Shown here in pieces: positions 31,425-43,682 of a stretch of 64,000 bases of DNA. Source of the stretch: Hybos culiciformis (taxonomy: Eukaryota > Arthropoda > Insecta > Diptera > Hybotidae); contig OZ023273.1 of the NCBI GenBank assembly GCA_964007475.1, forward strand, positions 81,322,598-81,386,597. Direction: 5' to 3'. The position numbers were made by a program, and so were the translations under genes. Under the pieces are notes generated by a model. It had not been told where the DNA came from, did no database searches, and saw nothing but the letters and a program-made list of their open reading frames with translations. Within the stretch, counting starts at the first letter, position 1; every line of letters starts with the position of its first letter.

Positions 31425-32945
31425 AAAACATAGCATTTGATAGGGTAAATCATGATTTGTTAATTTTGAAACTTAGAGCGTTTGGAATACATTCCATGTT
31501 TTTACAATGGGTGCAATCATATTTAAAAAATAGGAAACATGTAGTTATGATCGAGGGTTTTATATCAAATTTTATTATTAACGTAAATTCAGGTGTAGGG
31601 CAAGGTATGCATTTAGGTCCATTGTTTTTTATAATTTTTATAAACGACGTTTCTTCTATTTTTAAAAAATGCAATTGTCTGATTTTTGTTGATGATCTTA
31701 AGTTATATTCTACAGTCTCTAATATTGATGATTGTGCATTGTTACAAAAAGATCTAGAGAACTTAGAGTATTGGTGTGATAAAAATAAAATTTTATTGAA
31801 TGTAAGCAAATATCCAATTTTTTGTGACTATTCTTTTCATAATATAAATTTAAATAGAGTAAAGCAGATTAAGGACCTTGGTGTTATTTTTAGTCACGAT
31901 TTGACCTTTGTTAAACATATTGAAATTATTGTTTGTAAATCTTACTCAATGCTAGGTTTCGTTAAACGTAATTCTAAAGAATTCACTGATGTATATACAT
32001 TAAAGGTTTTATATAATTCCTTGTGAGAGTACACTTGGAATTTGCTGTTGTTGTTTGGATGCCTTTTTATGGAATCCATATTAAAAGGATTGAGAGTGTT
32101 GAGAAGCGTTTCGTGAGATATGCTTTACGTAACATGAATTTTCAACCGCATGTATCTTCATACATTGATAAATGTAAGTTGATTGATTTAGACACTCTTG
32201 AGTTTAGACGTAAATTTTTAAGTATAATGTTTGCTTATGATTTATTAAATAATAATATAAATTGTGAGGAGTTATTGAGTCTGTGCGCATTTGAAATACC
32301 GAGGTCTGGATTGCTCCGCTTTTATATATTCCGTTCCACAGGACAAACTATGGCTTCTTTGAACCCATGTCAAATTGTCTGAGGAATCTCAATTTATGTT
32401 ATGATGTGTTAGATTTTCATCACTCTAGATATTCATTTAAAAATATGTTGCAGAAATTTATGAGGATTCATACTTTGATCACAAATTGAAGGTGTAAATA
32501 ATCTTACATTATTTAGAATTGAATTTTTACTAATTCTTCACATGAATCTTTTGTAATTTAATCTTTAATATTTCTATTTAACTTTTATTCTTTTTTTAAT
32601 TTAACTTTTCATAATTATGTTTTCAATTTATGAATATATAAATATTTATACTTATTCTTGCATTATAAATTTAGTTAGGATATGTATTTCTATTAGATTA
32701 AAGAAATAAATGTGGGAATGGTTGAATATTTTTATGCATTTATATGAATTATTATATTTTTATTTAATTAATGATAAGATTGAATAGAAAATTATATAAA
32801 TAAGTGATTATTTTTATGAATTATATATGAAGTTGTTATATTTCTATTAAATTGAATATTATGTAAGTTTTTAATTTAAGTTAAAAATCTGTAAGGTTAT
32901 GATCCGATAGATTAAAATGAAATAAATAAATAAATAAATAATCAT
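31425..32945 (+). pseudogene. 5'-truncated LINE (family L3) with AAATA tail
   Basis: Starts inside the reverse transcriptase at A-F-D-R-V-N-H-D-L-L (from about 31430) and continues LKLRAFGIHSMFLQWVQSYL, SGVGQGMHLGPLFFIIFIND, FVDDLKLYST and KQIKDLGVIFSHDLTF. A stop at about 32024 and a frame change lead to LEFAVVVWMPFYGIHIKRIE and RRKFLSIMFAYDLLNNN, ending at about 32382. The catalytic motif is FVDDL. An AT-rich 3' UTR ends in AAATAAATAAATAAAT at 32925-32942. Related copies are at 33250-35650 and 40310-40742. Confidence 0.75.
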
Positions 32946-33249
32946 GTAATTCCATACAATAAATTTAACGCCGAAAAAGTAGTTGAATTGGGGTCGAAAC
33001 TTTTTTTTTTAAAACCCTACAAAACAGAAATGTACATCAAGTGGTGGTTCTTTTTTCTTCTTTTTTCAAAAACTTTAACTTATTTATTTAAAGACAAAGA
33101 CAACATATAGAAAAATGTAAAACTTTGAGAATTGTGAAGGAAAAAAACATGAAATACGATGTTTCCGATCGAATTTCGACTTAATAAGTGAATAGTGGTT
33201 ATCGAAAAATAGAAATCGTAGTAGTTATACAAAGTTATGGAGTATACCA

Positions 33250-35650
33250 AAAAAAACGAACAGAATTCCCAGTAAGTTCACAACTAATAATTTTTCTTGT
33301 TTAAATAATTCAATTGTTTCAATTAATGAGACTAATGAGAGTATTAGTAATGATCTTATTTAATAATAATAATAATAATATTTTTTATACTTCTTTAAAA
33401 AATAATTATAATTTTGGTTCTTTTAAAATGTATTATCAAAATGTGAGAGGATTAAGAACGAAAAAAGATGATTTTTTTTCATAAATTTTTAATTTTGATT
33501 GCGATTTGATAGCACTCTCTGAAACTTGGTTGCATGCTACTATTCTATCTTCCGAATATTTTAATGAAAATATTTTTAATATTTATCATTTTGATAGGGA
33601 TTATGATGAGTTGAGTATTATGTTTGGTGGTGGAGTTTTATTCGCTGTAAACAGTATTCACCCTTCTGTGCACATAGATCTCAAACATTGTTGTGCAAAT
33701 GTTGAACAAATATGTGTAAAGATAAATAATTCAATAATAAATGAAGTAAATAATTCTTCCTTATTAGTATTTATCACCTTCATTTTCTACTGAAATGAAA
33801 AATAAAATTTATGCCAAACATGTTGACAATGTTGATAATGTATTACGAAAGTACAGTGAGGCCAATTGTTATGTGATGAATTATGTGATGAAGATAAGAC
33901 TTTATTACCTTTTAATAATTGCTCATATTTATGAATATTTAGTTTTCAATTCTTTTTTTGCACACAATTTGATTCAAATAAATTCTGTAACCAATTCTCT
34001 CAATAAGATATTGGATTTACTTTTTCTAAGTAAAGATATTGAATATGAAGTTTCACATAGTGATTATCCTAATGTTAAAGTAGACAATTATCATCCTCCT
34101 CTTTACATTAAATTCAAATTTATTAAATTCGTAAATTCAAATACTAATTGTAATAAAAAATATAATTTTTGGAATTGTAAATTTGATAGTTTGAATACTT
34201 TTGTTGAGAATAATTGTTCTGTAGATAGATTGAATAATATGTCACTAGTGGAGGGTTATGGTTCCTTTAGTCGCATTTATTAGAAGATTTTTACAAGTTT
34301 GTTCCTATGAAACGTGATTTTAGAAATACCCATCCTCCTTGGTTTAATAAAAGATTATTGTCACTCAAAAATGCTCGAAATTCTGCTGATAAAAGAGCAA
34401 AAAAATCTCTATTAGATGTTGATAAATTAATCTTTCAAAGAATTCGGAAAGAATATGAATTTTTAAATAAATTTTTATATCAGCAATATCTTTATCAAAC
34501 GGAAAGTTTTTTGAAAAAAGATTCGAAATTTTTTATGGGTTTATAATATTAAAAAACTTAAATCATCTTCTTGTTTCCCTAAAGGAATGTTCGTAAAAAA
34601 TAAAATTGCTAAAGATCTGCAAGAAACATCTGATTTGTTTGCTGAGTATTTTATCAAAATCTTGACTCTTATATTTAACAGATCTCTCAGTGAAGCATTT
34701 TAACTCGACTCCTGGAAGTTATCCTCGATCTTGTCTGTTCATAAACGGGATGTATGTAATTACCGGAGTATAGTCAAAACTCTCGTTATTGCAAAGATTT
34801 TTGAAAATGCTGTAAAAAAGAGATTATATTTCAGACTGAAAGAACACATATGTGAATCTCAACATGGTTTCGTGATTGGAAGATCCTGTGTCACAAATTT
34901 GGTTACTATGTGTTTAATTCATTAGAGAATCGATCTCAAGTGGATTGTATTTACACTGATTTTGCTAAAGCATTTGACAGAGTGATCACTAGACTATTAG
35001 TGAAAAAATTAGAAGCTTAAGGCTTTCATTCCTCTATGTTAGGCTGGATTTAATCTTACTTGTGGAACAGAAAATTAGTGGTAATGATTGAAAATGTCAC
35101 ATATTCAATAGTTGTAGATGCTCAATCAGGAGTGGGTCAAGGGACTCATTTGGGGCCTCTTTTATTTATTTTATTTGTAAATGATGTGAGCTCCTGTTTC
35201 AATTTCTGTCATCACTTCATTTTTGCTGATGATCTAAATTTATTTTCTGAGATTAGCGATCCTTCAGATTTTTTAAAAATTCAGTCAGATCTGAATAATC
35301 TTAAATCTTGGTGTGATTTAATCAAGCTAAATATAGAAAAGTGCAGAGTAGTTTCATTTTCTAAAAAAGTATCTGTTAGTCATCACACTCATAAGTTAAA
35401 TGATTGTTCTTTAGTAAGAGTGAATCAAATCAAAGATTTAGGTATTATTTTCAATAATGACATGTCTTTTAATCCGCATTTTGAAATGATTGTTTCTAAA
35501 GCATATATGAGACTAGGATTTCTAAAACGTAATTGTTTAAAATTCAAGGACCCTTATAGTGTATATTACTCAAGTCAGATCAATATTAGAATATGCTTCT
35601 GTTGTTTGGATGCCGTACTATCAGGTTCACATTAATAAAATAGAAGGTGT
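33250..35650 (+). pseudogene. Decayed LINE of family L3 with endonuclease and RT
   Basis: The endonuclease start is visible at about 33425 (MYYQNVRGLRTKKDDFFS, then DCDLIALSETWLHATI and GGGVLFAVNS). A spacer segment with HPPWFNKRLLSLKNARNSAD is at 34320-34400. The reverse transcriptase follows: ICESQHGFVIGRSCVTNL (34845), YTDFAKAFDRV (34952), SGVGQGTHLGPLLFILFVND (35124), FADDLNLFSE and NQIKDLGIIFNNDMSFNPHF. Numerous stops and frameshifts (for example near 33483, 33792, 34284, 34924 and 35018) make it non-functional. It lacks a clear 3' tail because another element begins at about 35655. Confidence 0.75.
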
Positions 35651-35654
35651 TCAA

Positions 35655-36465
35655 AAAAAAACACGAAGTAGTCATAGGAACTGATGAAAGAAGTTTATAC
35701 TTAAAGCTTTAAACTATGAAATAACAATGGCTACAAATAATGGACAGCTTTTGGACTGATGGACTGATTTTTATTTTAATTCACATTTTGTACTGAGCAG
35801 CTCATCATTTGTAGCCACTGTTATTTCATAGTTTAAATCTTAAGTATAAACTTCTGTAGGCAGTTCTATGACTGCTTCGTGTGATTTTTATTAATATATA
35901 CATAAACAACTAAAGGATGTAATATCTTATATTGTACTAGAAAAAAGCCTGCACAGAAAAAATAGTGCATGCCTAGCCTTGTGACTATGCGTTGATTTTT
36001 GTCATTTCGGAAAGAATGCTTTTATTTTTTTATTGATAAAGTACGCCTTGATTTTTTTTGTTTATATTTTAAAGTTTTTATCAAAGTACGCCTTGCATTC
36101 AGTGTTGCATAGTCATTCGGTTATTTTATTTATTATTTACGTTAAAAAAATAAATTGAGGAAAGTGCCAACACTGTCAAGGTCGTTTATGAGGTGAGTTC
36201 ACCTTTTATTATATTAGAAGAAGAAGATATTTTTCTTGATAATATAAATAAAAAAATTAAAACACCACAAAAAATATCAAAATACTGTTTACCATTACCC
36301 AAAAATTATGATTCATTTTCAAACACAATAATTAATTTTATTAATTAATTTTTATTTTAATTTACATTTTGTACTGAGCAGCCCATCATTTGTAGCCACT
36401 GTTATTTCATAGTTTAAAGCTTTTAGTACTAACTTTTTCGGCAGTTCCTATGACTGATTCGTGTG
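35655..36465. mobile_element. Inverted-repeat element with a duplicated right arm
   Basis: The left end is ACACGAAGTAGTCATAGGAA. The same arm occurs inverted twice: at 35780-35884 and at 36355-36465, where it ends ...CAGTTCCTATGACTGATTCG then TGT. The arms share TTTAAACTATGAAATAACA and TGTACTGAGCAGC. The outer pair could be TIRs of an ~810 bp element, or a ~230 bp palindrome may lie beside a solo arm. The middle contains two copies of AAGTACGCCTTG. Non-coding. Confidence 0.6.
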
Positions 36466-36689
36466 TTTTTTTAATTAGGTGAACTATAATTAATTAGGAA
36501 CTTTACCTAAAAATATTCGACTACTGCCGATTTACTAATATTCCCTATGAAAAAATAATGCTTAAATTTACTAGATCATAATTATCGTGCTTTGCTGCTG
36601 CCTGGCACTTTTAGACTTTTTTAATTTCAAATATATGTATATATAGGGCCCAATATTATCAAAAATTTTTTTTTCTTAAACCAATTATT

Positions 36690-36810
36690 ATGTTTAAAAA
36701 AATTAAAAAAAAAAATTATTCTTTGGGAATCGAACCTGACACCTTCACTCTTATAGTCTGATGTTCTAGCCACTAAGCCATATTTTCTATATGATTTTAG
36801 CTTTCTAAAA
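36690..36810 (-). mobile_element. tRNA-like SINE, family S2 copy 1
   Basis: The minus strand reads AGAAAGCTAAAATCATATAG, then ATATGGCTTAGTGGCTAGAA (A-box region), CATCAGACTATAAGAGTGAA and GGTTCGATTCCCAAAGAATA (B box). The copy at 39925-40030 shares the same upstream block and body. Similarity between the two loci continues roughly 150 bp to the right (to about 36955 and 40215). Weak stems argue against a functional tRNA. Confidence 0.5.
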
Positions 36811-36957
36811 TATAATAAAAATATTCTAATAAATAACCACTCTTTTTCTTTTGTTTTTCAAATTCAAGTCTCGATCGTATTCCAAATATATTTTGAGTAT
36901 TTTTGTATGTTGAGTATTCTTATTCTCATACAAGAATAAAAACAAAAAATTAGCATG

Positions 36958-38738
36958 CTTGCCATACACGGTCCAACTAGGGATTGCAAAAAAAGCAAAA
37001 AAAACCAATACCGGTATTTCGGTATTGAACTTTACTGATACCGGGATCCCGGTTTTAATACCGGTATTCCAAAAAATAATATTTCTCAAAATAAAAAATA
37101 CCTATAATAATTATTATAAAAATGAAACAAATTTAATTAATAACAAACATACCCACTGCTAATTGCAACCTCCAATAATTTAAAAAAAAAACTTTTACAC
37201 TAAATCAGCAGAATTGTTAATAGTAGATCATTGAATATGTAAACTAAATTTGTTATTAATTAAGAGTTCTGTATACACAAAAATACATTGACACGAGTCA
37301 ATACTTATATCACGAGACCGAAGGTCGAGTGATATAAATTGACAAGTGTGAATGTATTTTTGTGTAAATACAGAACGAGTTGTATAACAAATTTTGTTTA
37401 CATATCCAATATACTGTTTTAATGCGTAGGGGAGAGGTAGTTGCAAAGAGAGAATATTTTTTCTTCTCATTTTTTCTCATTTTTTTTTTTTGTATTTGGC
37501 TGTATTGAAATATTGTGAGAGATATTATGTTTGTTCAGGTATTACGTAATATTCAATAAAAAACATCTAAATGATTTCATTATTTACGCTGATGCATCTA
37601 AATTTTTTCATTATATACGCTGATGCATCTAAATTTTTTCATTATTTACGCAGATGCATCTAAATAATTGCATATGTATTGACGCATATAATACTCCATT
37701 TAGTGATCTAAATTCTATAGCACTAAATACAACATAACGATCCCCAACGCATTAAAATATTTAAGTAAACACAAATGCAACTACACACAACAAACTATTA
37801 AGAGCCCTCAGTGCGGAAAATGGGTCTTGGTTTTGCTTTGATTCTAGAGTTAATACAATCTCGACTGATGTGATTTTTTGATATGTTAGAGAGTATATAA
37901 TTGGCTCCAGGGTAGGCGAAGCGAATTTTTTGAGTTTTTTGGCCCAAATGAGCCTTTAAAATACTTGAACATATTTGCTTGGATTCTGAAGTAAAGCAAA
38001 AAGATAATAAAAAATTTCAAACGCAGAAATAAAGCTAAAATACCACTCTCCAGGGCTGGTGACGTGAAATTTTGAATTTCTTTAATTTTCTAAACAATTT
38101 TTAATTAATTTCATTTATTTCTAACAAATTTTTAATTTTTTTGATAAATTACAGTTTCTGCACAGAAATAAAATTCAAATATAGTTTTGTGATTTTCTGG
38201 TAGAGGTGTTTTTCGTACAATTTTTGTCGCATTTTTCACGGCCGTTTATTTTCTGTAAAATAAAACAAAAAACAACTGCAAAAATAGAAAACAGAATTTC
38301 ACGTCGAGGGCTCTTAAAACTTTTATTTTTTTAGTAACCGCACTTGTTTGTAATTATAAAAAACAATCTACTAAAAATATCAAAAAATATTGAATAATAA
38401 ATCCTCAGAAAAAAATTTAAATACCGAAATACCGGTTTTGACAAATATAATACCGGTATTGATTTTCATTGGTTTTTTTCCGAAATACCGGGATCCCGGT
38501 ATCCCGGGATCCCGGTATCCCGGGATCCCGGTATTGCGATCCCTAGGTCCAACTTGATTGTACAACATGTCGACAACAAGTTGTACGTTTTGACACATAC
38601 GATACAACTTAATATTAAAATTTTTATATTTTTTGCCAACCAAATTCCAACAAGTTGTCAACTTGCCCACACACGATACAACTTGCTATGTTGTCAACTT
38701 GTTGTACAACCAAGTTGGACCGTGTATGGCCAGCATTT
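36958..38738. mobile_element. Small MITE split by hAT family 3
   Basis: The left end GCTTGCCATACACGGTCCAA is separated from the rest of the element by the hAT insertion. The right end reads inward GCTGGCCATACACGGTCCAA. After removing 36978-38545 and one duplication copy, about 205 bp remain, rich in ACAACTTGTTGTACAA motifs. The GGTCCAAC duplicated by the hAT is part of this MITE's TIR. Confidence 0.75.
36978..38545 (-). mobile_element. Non-autonomous hAT element, family 3 copy 2
   Basis: Inverted relative to copy 1 (23777-25328). A perfect 8 bp duplication GGTCCAAC flanks it (36970-36977 and 38546-38553). Length is 1568 versus 1552 bp; the 16 bp difference equals one extra CCGGGATCCCGGGATA unit near the end. 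The rest appears almost identical; one substitution was noticed near 38020. It carries the same internal palindrome (37228-37412 region) and the ~30 bp tandem repeats. No transposase. Confidence 0.95.
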
Positions 38739-38829
38739 TATATTATATTTTAGAAAGACAAAATTATATGGCTTAGAGAGATATATTTGAAATTAAAAAA
38801 GTCTGAAAGTGCCAGGCAGCAGCAAAGTA

Positions 38830-39765
38830 TTTTGGAAAACTTTTTTTGCATGTTTGGAGCCGCGGAAACCTATAATGATAAATTACTTGATCGATATCTA
38901 TACTATCAATGCCAAAATATACCTATGTTTGTTTCTCAAGGCTTTAATAAAATTATTTGTAACGAGTTTAGTGCGTCCAATATTACACATTTTTTTTATA
39001 GGATATAATGTTTATAACTTTAGTGGTTACATGATCTCTGTAAAAAAAATAAAACAAAAACATGAAACATGAAATGAAATGTGATAACTTTTCTTACTTA
39101 TTTTTCTCCCGGAAAATTCGTACTTTTTTTAGCGTTTATTATCTTATTAATTACAACAGGATTAACAAATGCTTGTTTAAATACATATATAACTGTCTTG
39201 TCATAGTAAGTGGTAAAACATGTTTGAAAATTAGTTGGGACTTTAGTGATATTTTATCCGGTGTCTGCATTTTTATGAATGATAACAAGATTATGTTAAT
39301 TCTATTGTGAAAATAAAATTGCACGAAAAATATTGCAGAACGCTGCCCACAATATTGAAAAATAGTTCATTCAACCCGCTATTAAAAAACTGATTTCTGA
39401 ATAGCATAGTTTTTTTTTACAATTAAATTTTTAAAATGAAATAGGATCTCGATACTTAAATTTATGTATCTGTCAAAGTTTCCAATATTTTTTACATCCA
39501 TTTTATAGCAATATTCAATTGCATTAATTCATATAAGAAATTTTACAGTTTTCAACTAAGTTCTCAAATAAGTTTTTAGCTACATTTTAATTTTGTAATA
39601 TGTATTATAAAATTATAAAACACTATTTATTAAAAGTTTTTTCCATTTATATAAATTAAAATAAAAAATCAAAGAGCGCCTAATTTGCAAATTTTTTTGA
39701 ACTAAAAAATAACCTTTGCCACCAAATTTGCTACAATTTTACTTAGCTCTGTGTTTTGCTTCAAA
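38830..39765. other. No gene seen
   Basis: AT-rich DNA with short open stretches of no recognisable domain content. Confidence 0.5.
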
Positions 39766-39767
39766 AA

Positions 39768-39826
39768 TAGAATATGTATATAGAATGTGTATATAGAATA
39801 TGTATATAGAATATGTATATAGAAAA
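39768..39826. repeat. 15 bp minisatellite ATATAGAATATGTAT
   Basis: About four copies of the 15 bp unit, one with GTG in place of ATG. Confidence 0.8.
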
Positions 39827-39924
39827 TTAAAAAAATATATATAAATTAGTCGCTCATAAAAACATTTTGGTTTGTTTAAATATCTCAAAAAAACTAATTG
39901 TAATGAAAAAAAAATTAAAATATT

Positions 39925-40030
39925 TCACAAAAATCGTGTCATTGGGAATCGAACCAGGCACCTTGAGATTTACAGTCTGATGTTCTACCACTAAGCCATA
40001 TTGTCTATATGAGTTTAGCTTTCTAAAAAA
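39925..40030 (-). mobile_element. tRNA-like SINE, family S2 copy 2
   Basis: The minus strand reads AGAAAGCTAAACTCATATAG, ATATGGCTTAGTGGTAGAAC, ATCAGACTGTAAATCTCAAG, GTGCCTGGTTCGATTCCCAA. This copy has a better A box (GGCTTAGTGGTAGAAC) than copy 1. Imperfect acceptor and T stems make a functional tRNA unlikely. Confidence 0.5.
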
Positions 40031-40309
40031 ATACAAAAAATCACTTTGATTTATTTTCCTAAATAATATAAAAGCTCAAGTTGTACTTTGATGAAGGCAC
40101 TCTTTTTTTTTTTTGAGTACATTTTTCAAATTCGAGTCGTATTTTAAGTATTTTGTTCTTATTTTTCTGAGAAAAAATCTCAACCGATTTAGATACTCGA
40201 ATTGAAACAAGATTTTTACCCTCTACCAAAATCTCACAAAGCGGCTAAAGAAGTATAAACTTCAAAAATTTATTAAATTTTGCTTAAGGTCTCTAAATAT
40301 TAATTGTAG

Positions 40310-40742
40310 TGCGCGATTGTCAACATACATTGATAAATGTAAATTGATCATCGGAAACATTAGTGAAGAGAAGAATTGTAGCAAGTACTATTTTTACCTT
40401 CGATATTATAACTTTCAATATAAAATGTCCAAACCTGATTAGTTTGTTTTCTTTTAAAACTCCTAGTATTTGCTTAAGATCTGAATCTTTATTGTATATT
40501 CCGTTTCATAGAACAAATTATGGTTATTATGAACCTTTGTGTAATTAGGAATTATAATCTAGATTATGAAATGCTTGATTTTAATTACTCAAGAAAAGTA
40601 TTCTTTATCTTAACATTATTTCATATATTTATAATCATAAATTTTTATTCGATATATGTATTCATTTCTGTAAAATAAAAAATATACTGGTAGAAATAAA
40701 TAAATAAATAAATAAACAAATAAATAAATAAATAAATAAACA
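40310..40742 (+). pseudogene. LINE family L3, 3' fragment with AAAT tail
   Basis: The stretch containing TACATTGATAAATGTAAATT, TATATTCCGTTTCATAGAAC and AAATTATGGTTATTATGAAC matches the 3' coding end of the LINE at 31425-32945. It ends in a long AAAT repeat (40695-40742), as expected of the 3' tail. The frame is destroyed. Confidence 0.6.
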
Positions 40743-40744
40743 CC

Positions 40745-43130
40745 TTAAAAATTGTATGGATAATTTTTTTATTTTGGACTTTTCGATACAAGAGTTGTTT
40801 GTTACATTCAAAACAGGAATAGGCATATGTTTTTTAATGTATGATTTTTTTTTGCATCCAGCAATTTTTAAGTCGTATAAATTAAAATTATGTAGGTATA
40901 GACACATATTTTTTTTAACCCCTAGTTTTGAAAGTTTAAATAGTATTCAATAAGTTTAAATAGTAATCATCAAAATATACTCACCTTATTCCAATTTTAA
41001 TGTTTATATTTTTTTTTTAAATAAAAAAAACAAACTATACCGCACAGCACTTGCTTTAAAACGAAAATGATTTCAAATTAGAAATTCAGCTATGTAAATA
41101 GTTATGAAATCTATTTTCATGAAATATTTACTTAAATTAATAATGATAGACTAATTTGAAGAATTTTTTTCTCATATTGGACTGCAGATTCACAACTTGT
41201 GTAAGAAGTTGAAGTATCCTGCGTTATAATAACGGGAGACATGAATATATTTTCATCAATTGCTTTCGTATAAGACCTCAACATGAATCATGCATGAACG
41301 CATTCACAAATTGTAATTTAAAGAACACGATGTAGAAGAATAAATTCTTGAATTTAGTACAAATTCCCAAATTCAGTAATTCCTGCATAAAATGTCCGCA
41401 TATTGCACGGAACATAATAATTTAAATTGTAAACATTTTTGATAGGGTGGTTCATAAAAACTTATAACTACCTATTACAATAAAGTTTATTTTATAGCTT
41501 TATCGTGGTAGGTACCAAATTTCAGATTCGTTCAATGAAAATTTCTAGTACGATTCGAAAAAAAAAAACGAATAAATTTTATGAACAATTTATTAACAAA
41601 ATTTTTGTGTTTAGGTTGATTCTATAAATTAATATTAAAATTGTCTCGAAAATTTGTCATTTTTATTACAATCAGAATATAATTCAATAGACATTAAATA
41701 ATAATAAACTTACATTTTAATTAAAAAAACTATTAGTATAATAACGATATAAGGTTTTCATCTGTTCGGTTTTAATAACAGCCTGGATATTAGTAATGCA
41801 AGCTTTCGGCGTCCGGAAATACCCTTGCCTTTGTCAGGATTCCATTTACCAAATTTTCAATTAGATCGGAATTGATATTTAACATAACGAAGATAAAGAT
41901 TAGGAAAATTTATGTAATATCGAGTCCTTTTTATTGATAAATAAAATTAATTATTGTAATATATTTTATTTGAGTTTCCCATTTAAATAATTTAAAATAA
42001 ACAATAACAAAATTCTTTTTTAATGTAGACTTTAATCTTGTTGACAAGTTTAAGATCTTAAATTTTCCTGTTTAACAAATCAGTTTTGTAAGAAAATAGC
42101 AAATCTTGAAGCAAAAATTTTTTTAGTTCAAATACATATTAGTTTTTCGGGTGCCTAATTCAATTTTCGACCGTTTAGAACTCGTTCTAAATTTTAGCCT
42201 GGAATCAAAATGAAAACTTCGAGAAAACTCAGCCATCAATATATTTTTCTGAAATCCAAAGTTTTAAAAAAACATATCCTATTTTTTTTACAATTTGCAA
42301 TAGTTCAGTTTTCATAATTTATCATTTTTTTCATAATTAGGTAAGTCACGTACGGAGGCCTTGTGCAGAGTTGGCTTCAGCCAGGACTTGATTTAAACCA
42401 ATTTTCCTTGAAATTGTTAAACCATGGAAATAGTAATCTAACATTTCTATTTAGTATATTAAGATAAATTATCATTATCATTTTTTGTCAGATTACAATT
42501 TTAATCTAATCGAGTTTGGAAATTTGTGAAAAAATTAATCATAATATGTAGATACCTGTATGAAAAAAAATTGAAACAATTACGTGTAGAAAGAATTCTT
42601 ATCGCATAATATCGTGCTTTTATATTTCTTGTTTGCTCTAATTTAAATACACAAAATAAGAAAAAAATTTTAAATACATCTCAAAATCATATCAAGCAAA
42701 TCTTTCTTGAAATTTAGGAAACATTACTTAACTAATGAAAACTGAAACAATAGAATATTAAAAAAAAATTTATAAAATAAAAAATTTATTCGCCAAGTTT
42801 TTAATTTTCCAAGTTTTTAATTTTCATGATACCAAGTTTTTAATTTTCATGATACGTTCGACCAAAAAATACCGAAAAAAATGAATGAACTACCTGAATA
42901 TCAAATAATATAAATATTTACTTAAGTCCTGCAACAATTAGTTTACTAATGAAAAAAAGTCCATTAAATCAAGTAAAATAAACTTGCTCGAATCATGCAA
43001 AGAACCATAAATAATGAAATAGAAGAAATTGGAGAATTTAAGCAAACATTTTACAAATTAAATAACTTTGCGTTCGATTCATGAACAATTGCACAATTGA
43101 CATATTTTCTTGAATTTTAATGGTTATGAA
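40745..43130. other. No gene seen (except a short Penelope-like signature)
   Basis: AT-rich non-coding DNA. Apart from 41775-41860, nothing recognisable on either strand. Confidence 0.5.
41775..41860 (-). repeat. Possible Penelope-like element 3' signature
   Basis: The minus strand reads AATCCTGACAAAGGCAAGGG, then TATTTCCGGACGCCGAAAGC and TTGC. This fits the pattern CCTGA-x-[A/G]AGGC ... GCCGAAA-x-C-T-TG typical of the 3' part of Penelope-like elements. No coding part is adjacent. Confidence 0.3.
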
Positions 43131-43134
43131 ACAG

Positions 43135-43235
43135 TGTTGCATAATATAAGAAAAATTTTTCCCCTAAGTGTAACAGAAATAAAAGTACTCCCAGAATTGA
43201 TCCCTGCGGTACACCCCAATTGACCAGGTTTGGTA
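43135..43235 (-). pseudogene. Reverse transcriptase scrap (GVPQGSILG)
   Basis: The minus strand encodes LVNWGVPQGSILGVLLFLLH, the conserved motif before the catalytic Asp pair of LINE reverse transcriptases. No other RT block is found around it, so it is a short relic. Confidence 0.5.
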
Positions 43236-43445
43236 CACGTGTACCAAATTCCAAAAGTACCAAGGAATTTTCCTATGCAAAACCAAATTTCGTTTGTTCC
43301 AATTCCACGTTTACCAAACGATTTTCCAAAGAAAAAATTGAGGACCTTACACGAATTTGAACCATTTGGAATATTAAACGGATTGAGTTCTTTTTATCCA
43401 TCACATTTTCTGGTTATGTTGGAAGTTTAATGGGAAACAATTTTC
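43214..43445. repeat. Palindromic TTTGGTACACGTGTACCAAA and related repeats
   Basis: A perfect 20 bp palindrome is followed by degenerate GTACCAA and TTTACCAAACGATTTTCC repeats. Function unknown; possibly the relic of a TIR. Confidence 0.35.
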
Positions 43446-43644
43446 AAAATATCCATATGACGTTACATTTGAGTTAATTTCTACCAAAAAATCGTTATTC
43501 CTTGGTACAGATGGACAATGTACCTTACAAATTTATAATTGAAGAAATTGTAATGGAAATCTTAAGAACAAAATAAATGACTGTATCAACAAAATTCCAT
43601 GGTATGTACCTCCATATACAGACAGTTAAGAAAATTGTAAAAAA

Positions 43645-43682
43645 TCGTAAAGTCGCGGGTTCGATTCCCACCTCGGGCTAGA
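43645..43682 (+). other. tRNA 3'-half-like sequence
   Basis: GTCGCGGGTTCGATTCCCAC followed by CTCGGGCTA has a perfect T-arm (GCGGG-TTCGATT-CCCAC, with one wobble) and B box. No matching D-arm or acceptor 5' strand precedes it. Probably a tRNA fragment or SINE end. Confidence 0.35.

Larger units (their letters stand above)
36590..38828. repeat. Inverted repeat pair (~46 bp) enclosing nested elements
   Basis: CTTTGCTGCTGCCTGGCACT followed by TTTAGACTTTTTTAATTTCA at 36590-36636 is repeated in inverse orientation at 38783-38828 with about one mismatch. The enclosed DNA holds a tRNA-like sequence, a MITE and a 1568 bp hAT. These may be TIRs of an outer DNA element that accumulated insertions. No target duplication was found. 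Confidence 0.6.

Noticed and set aside
42300..42420. Possible exon around the GC-richer stretch near 42350
   Set aside because: Short, with no open frame supported by splice sites and no recognisable domain.
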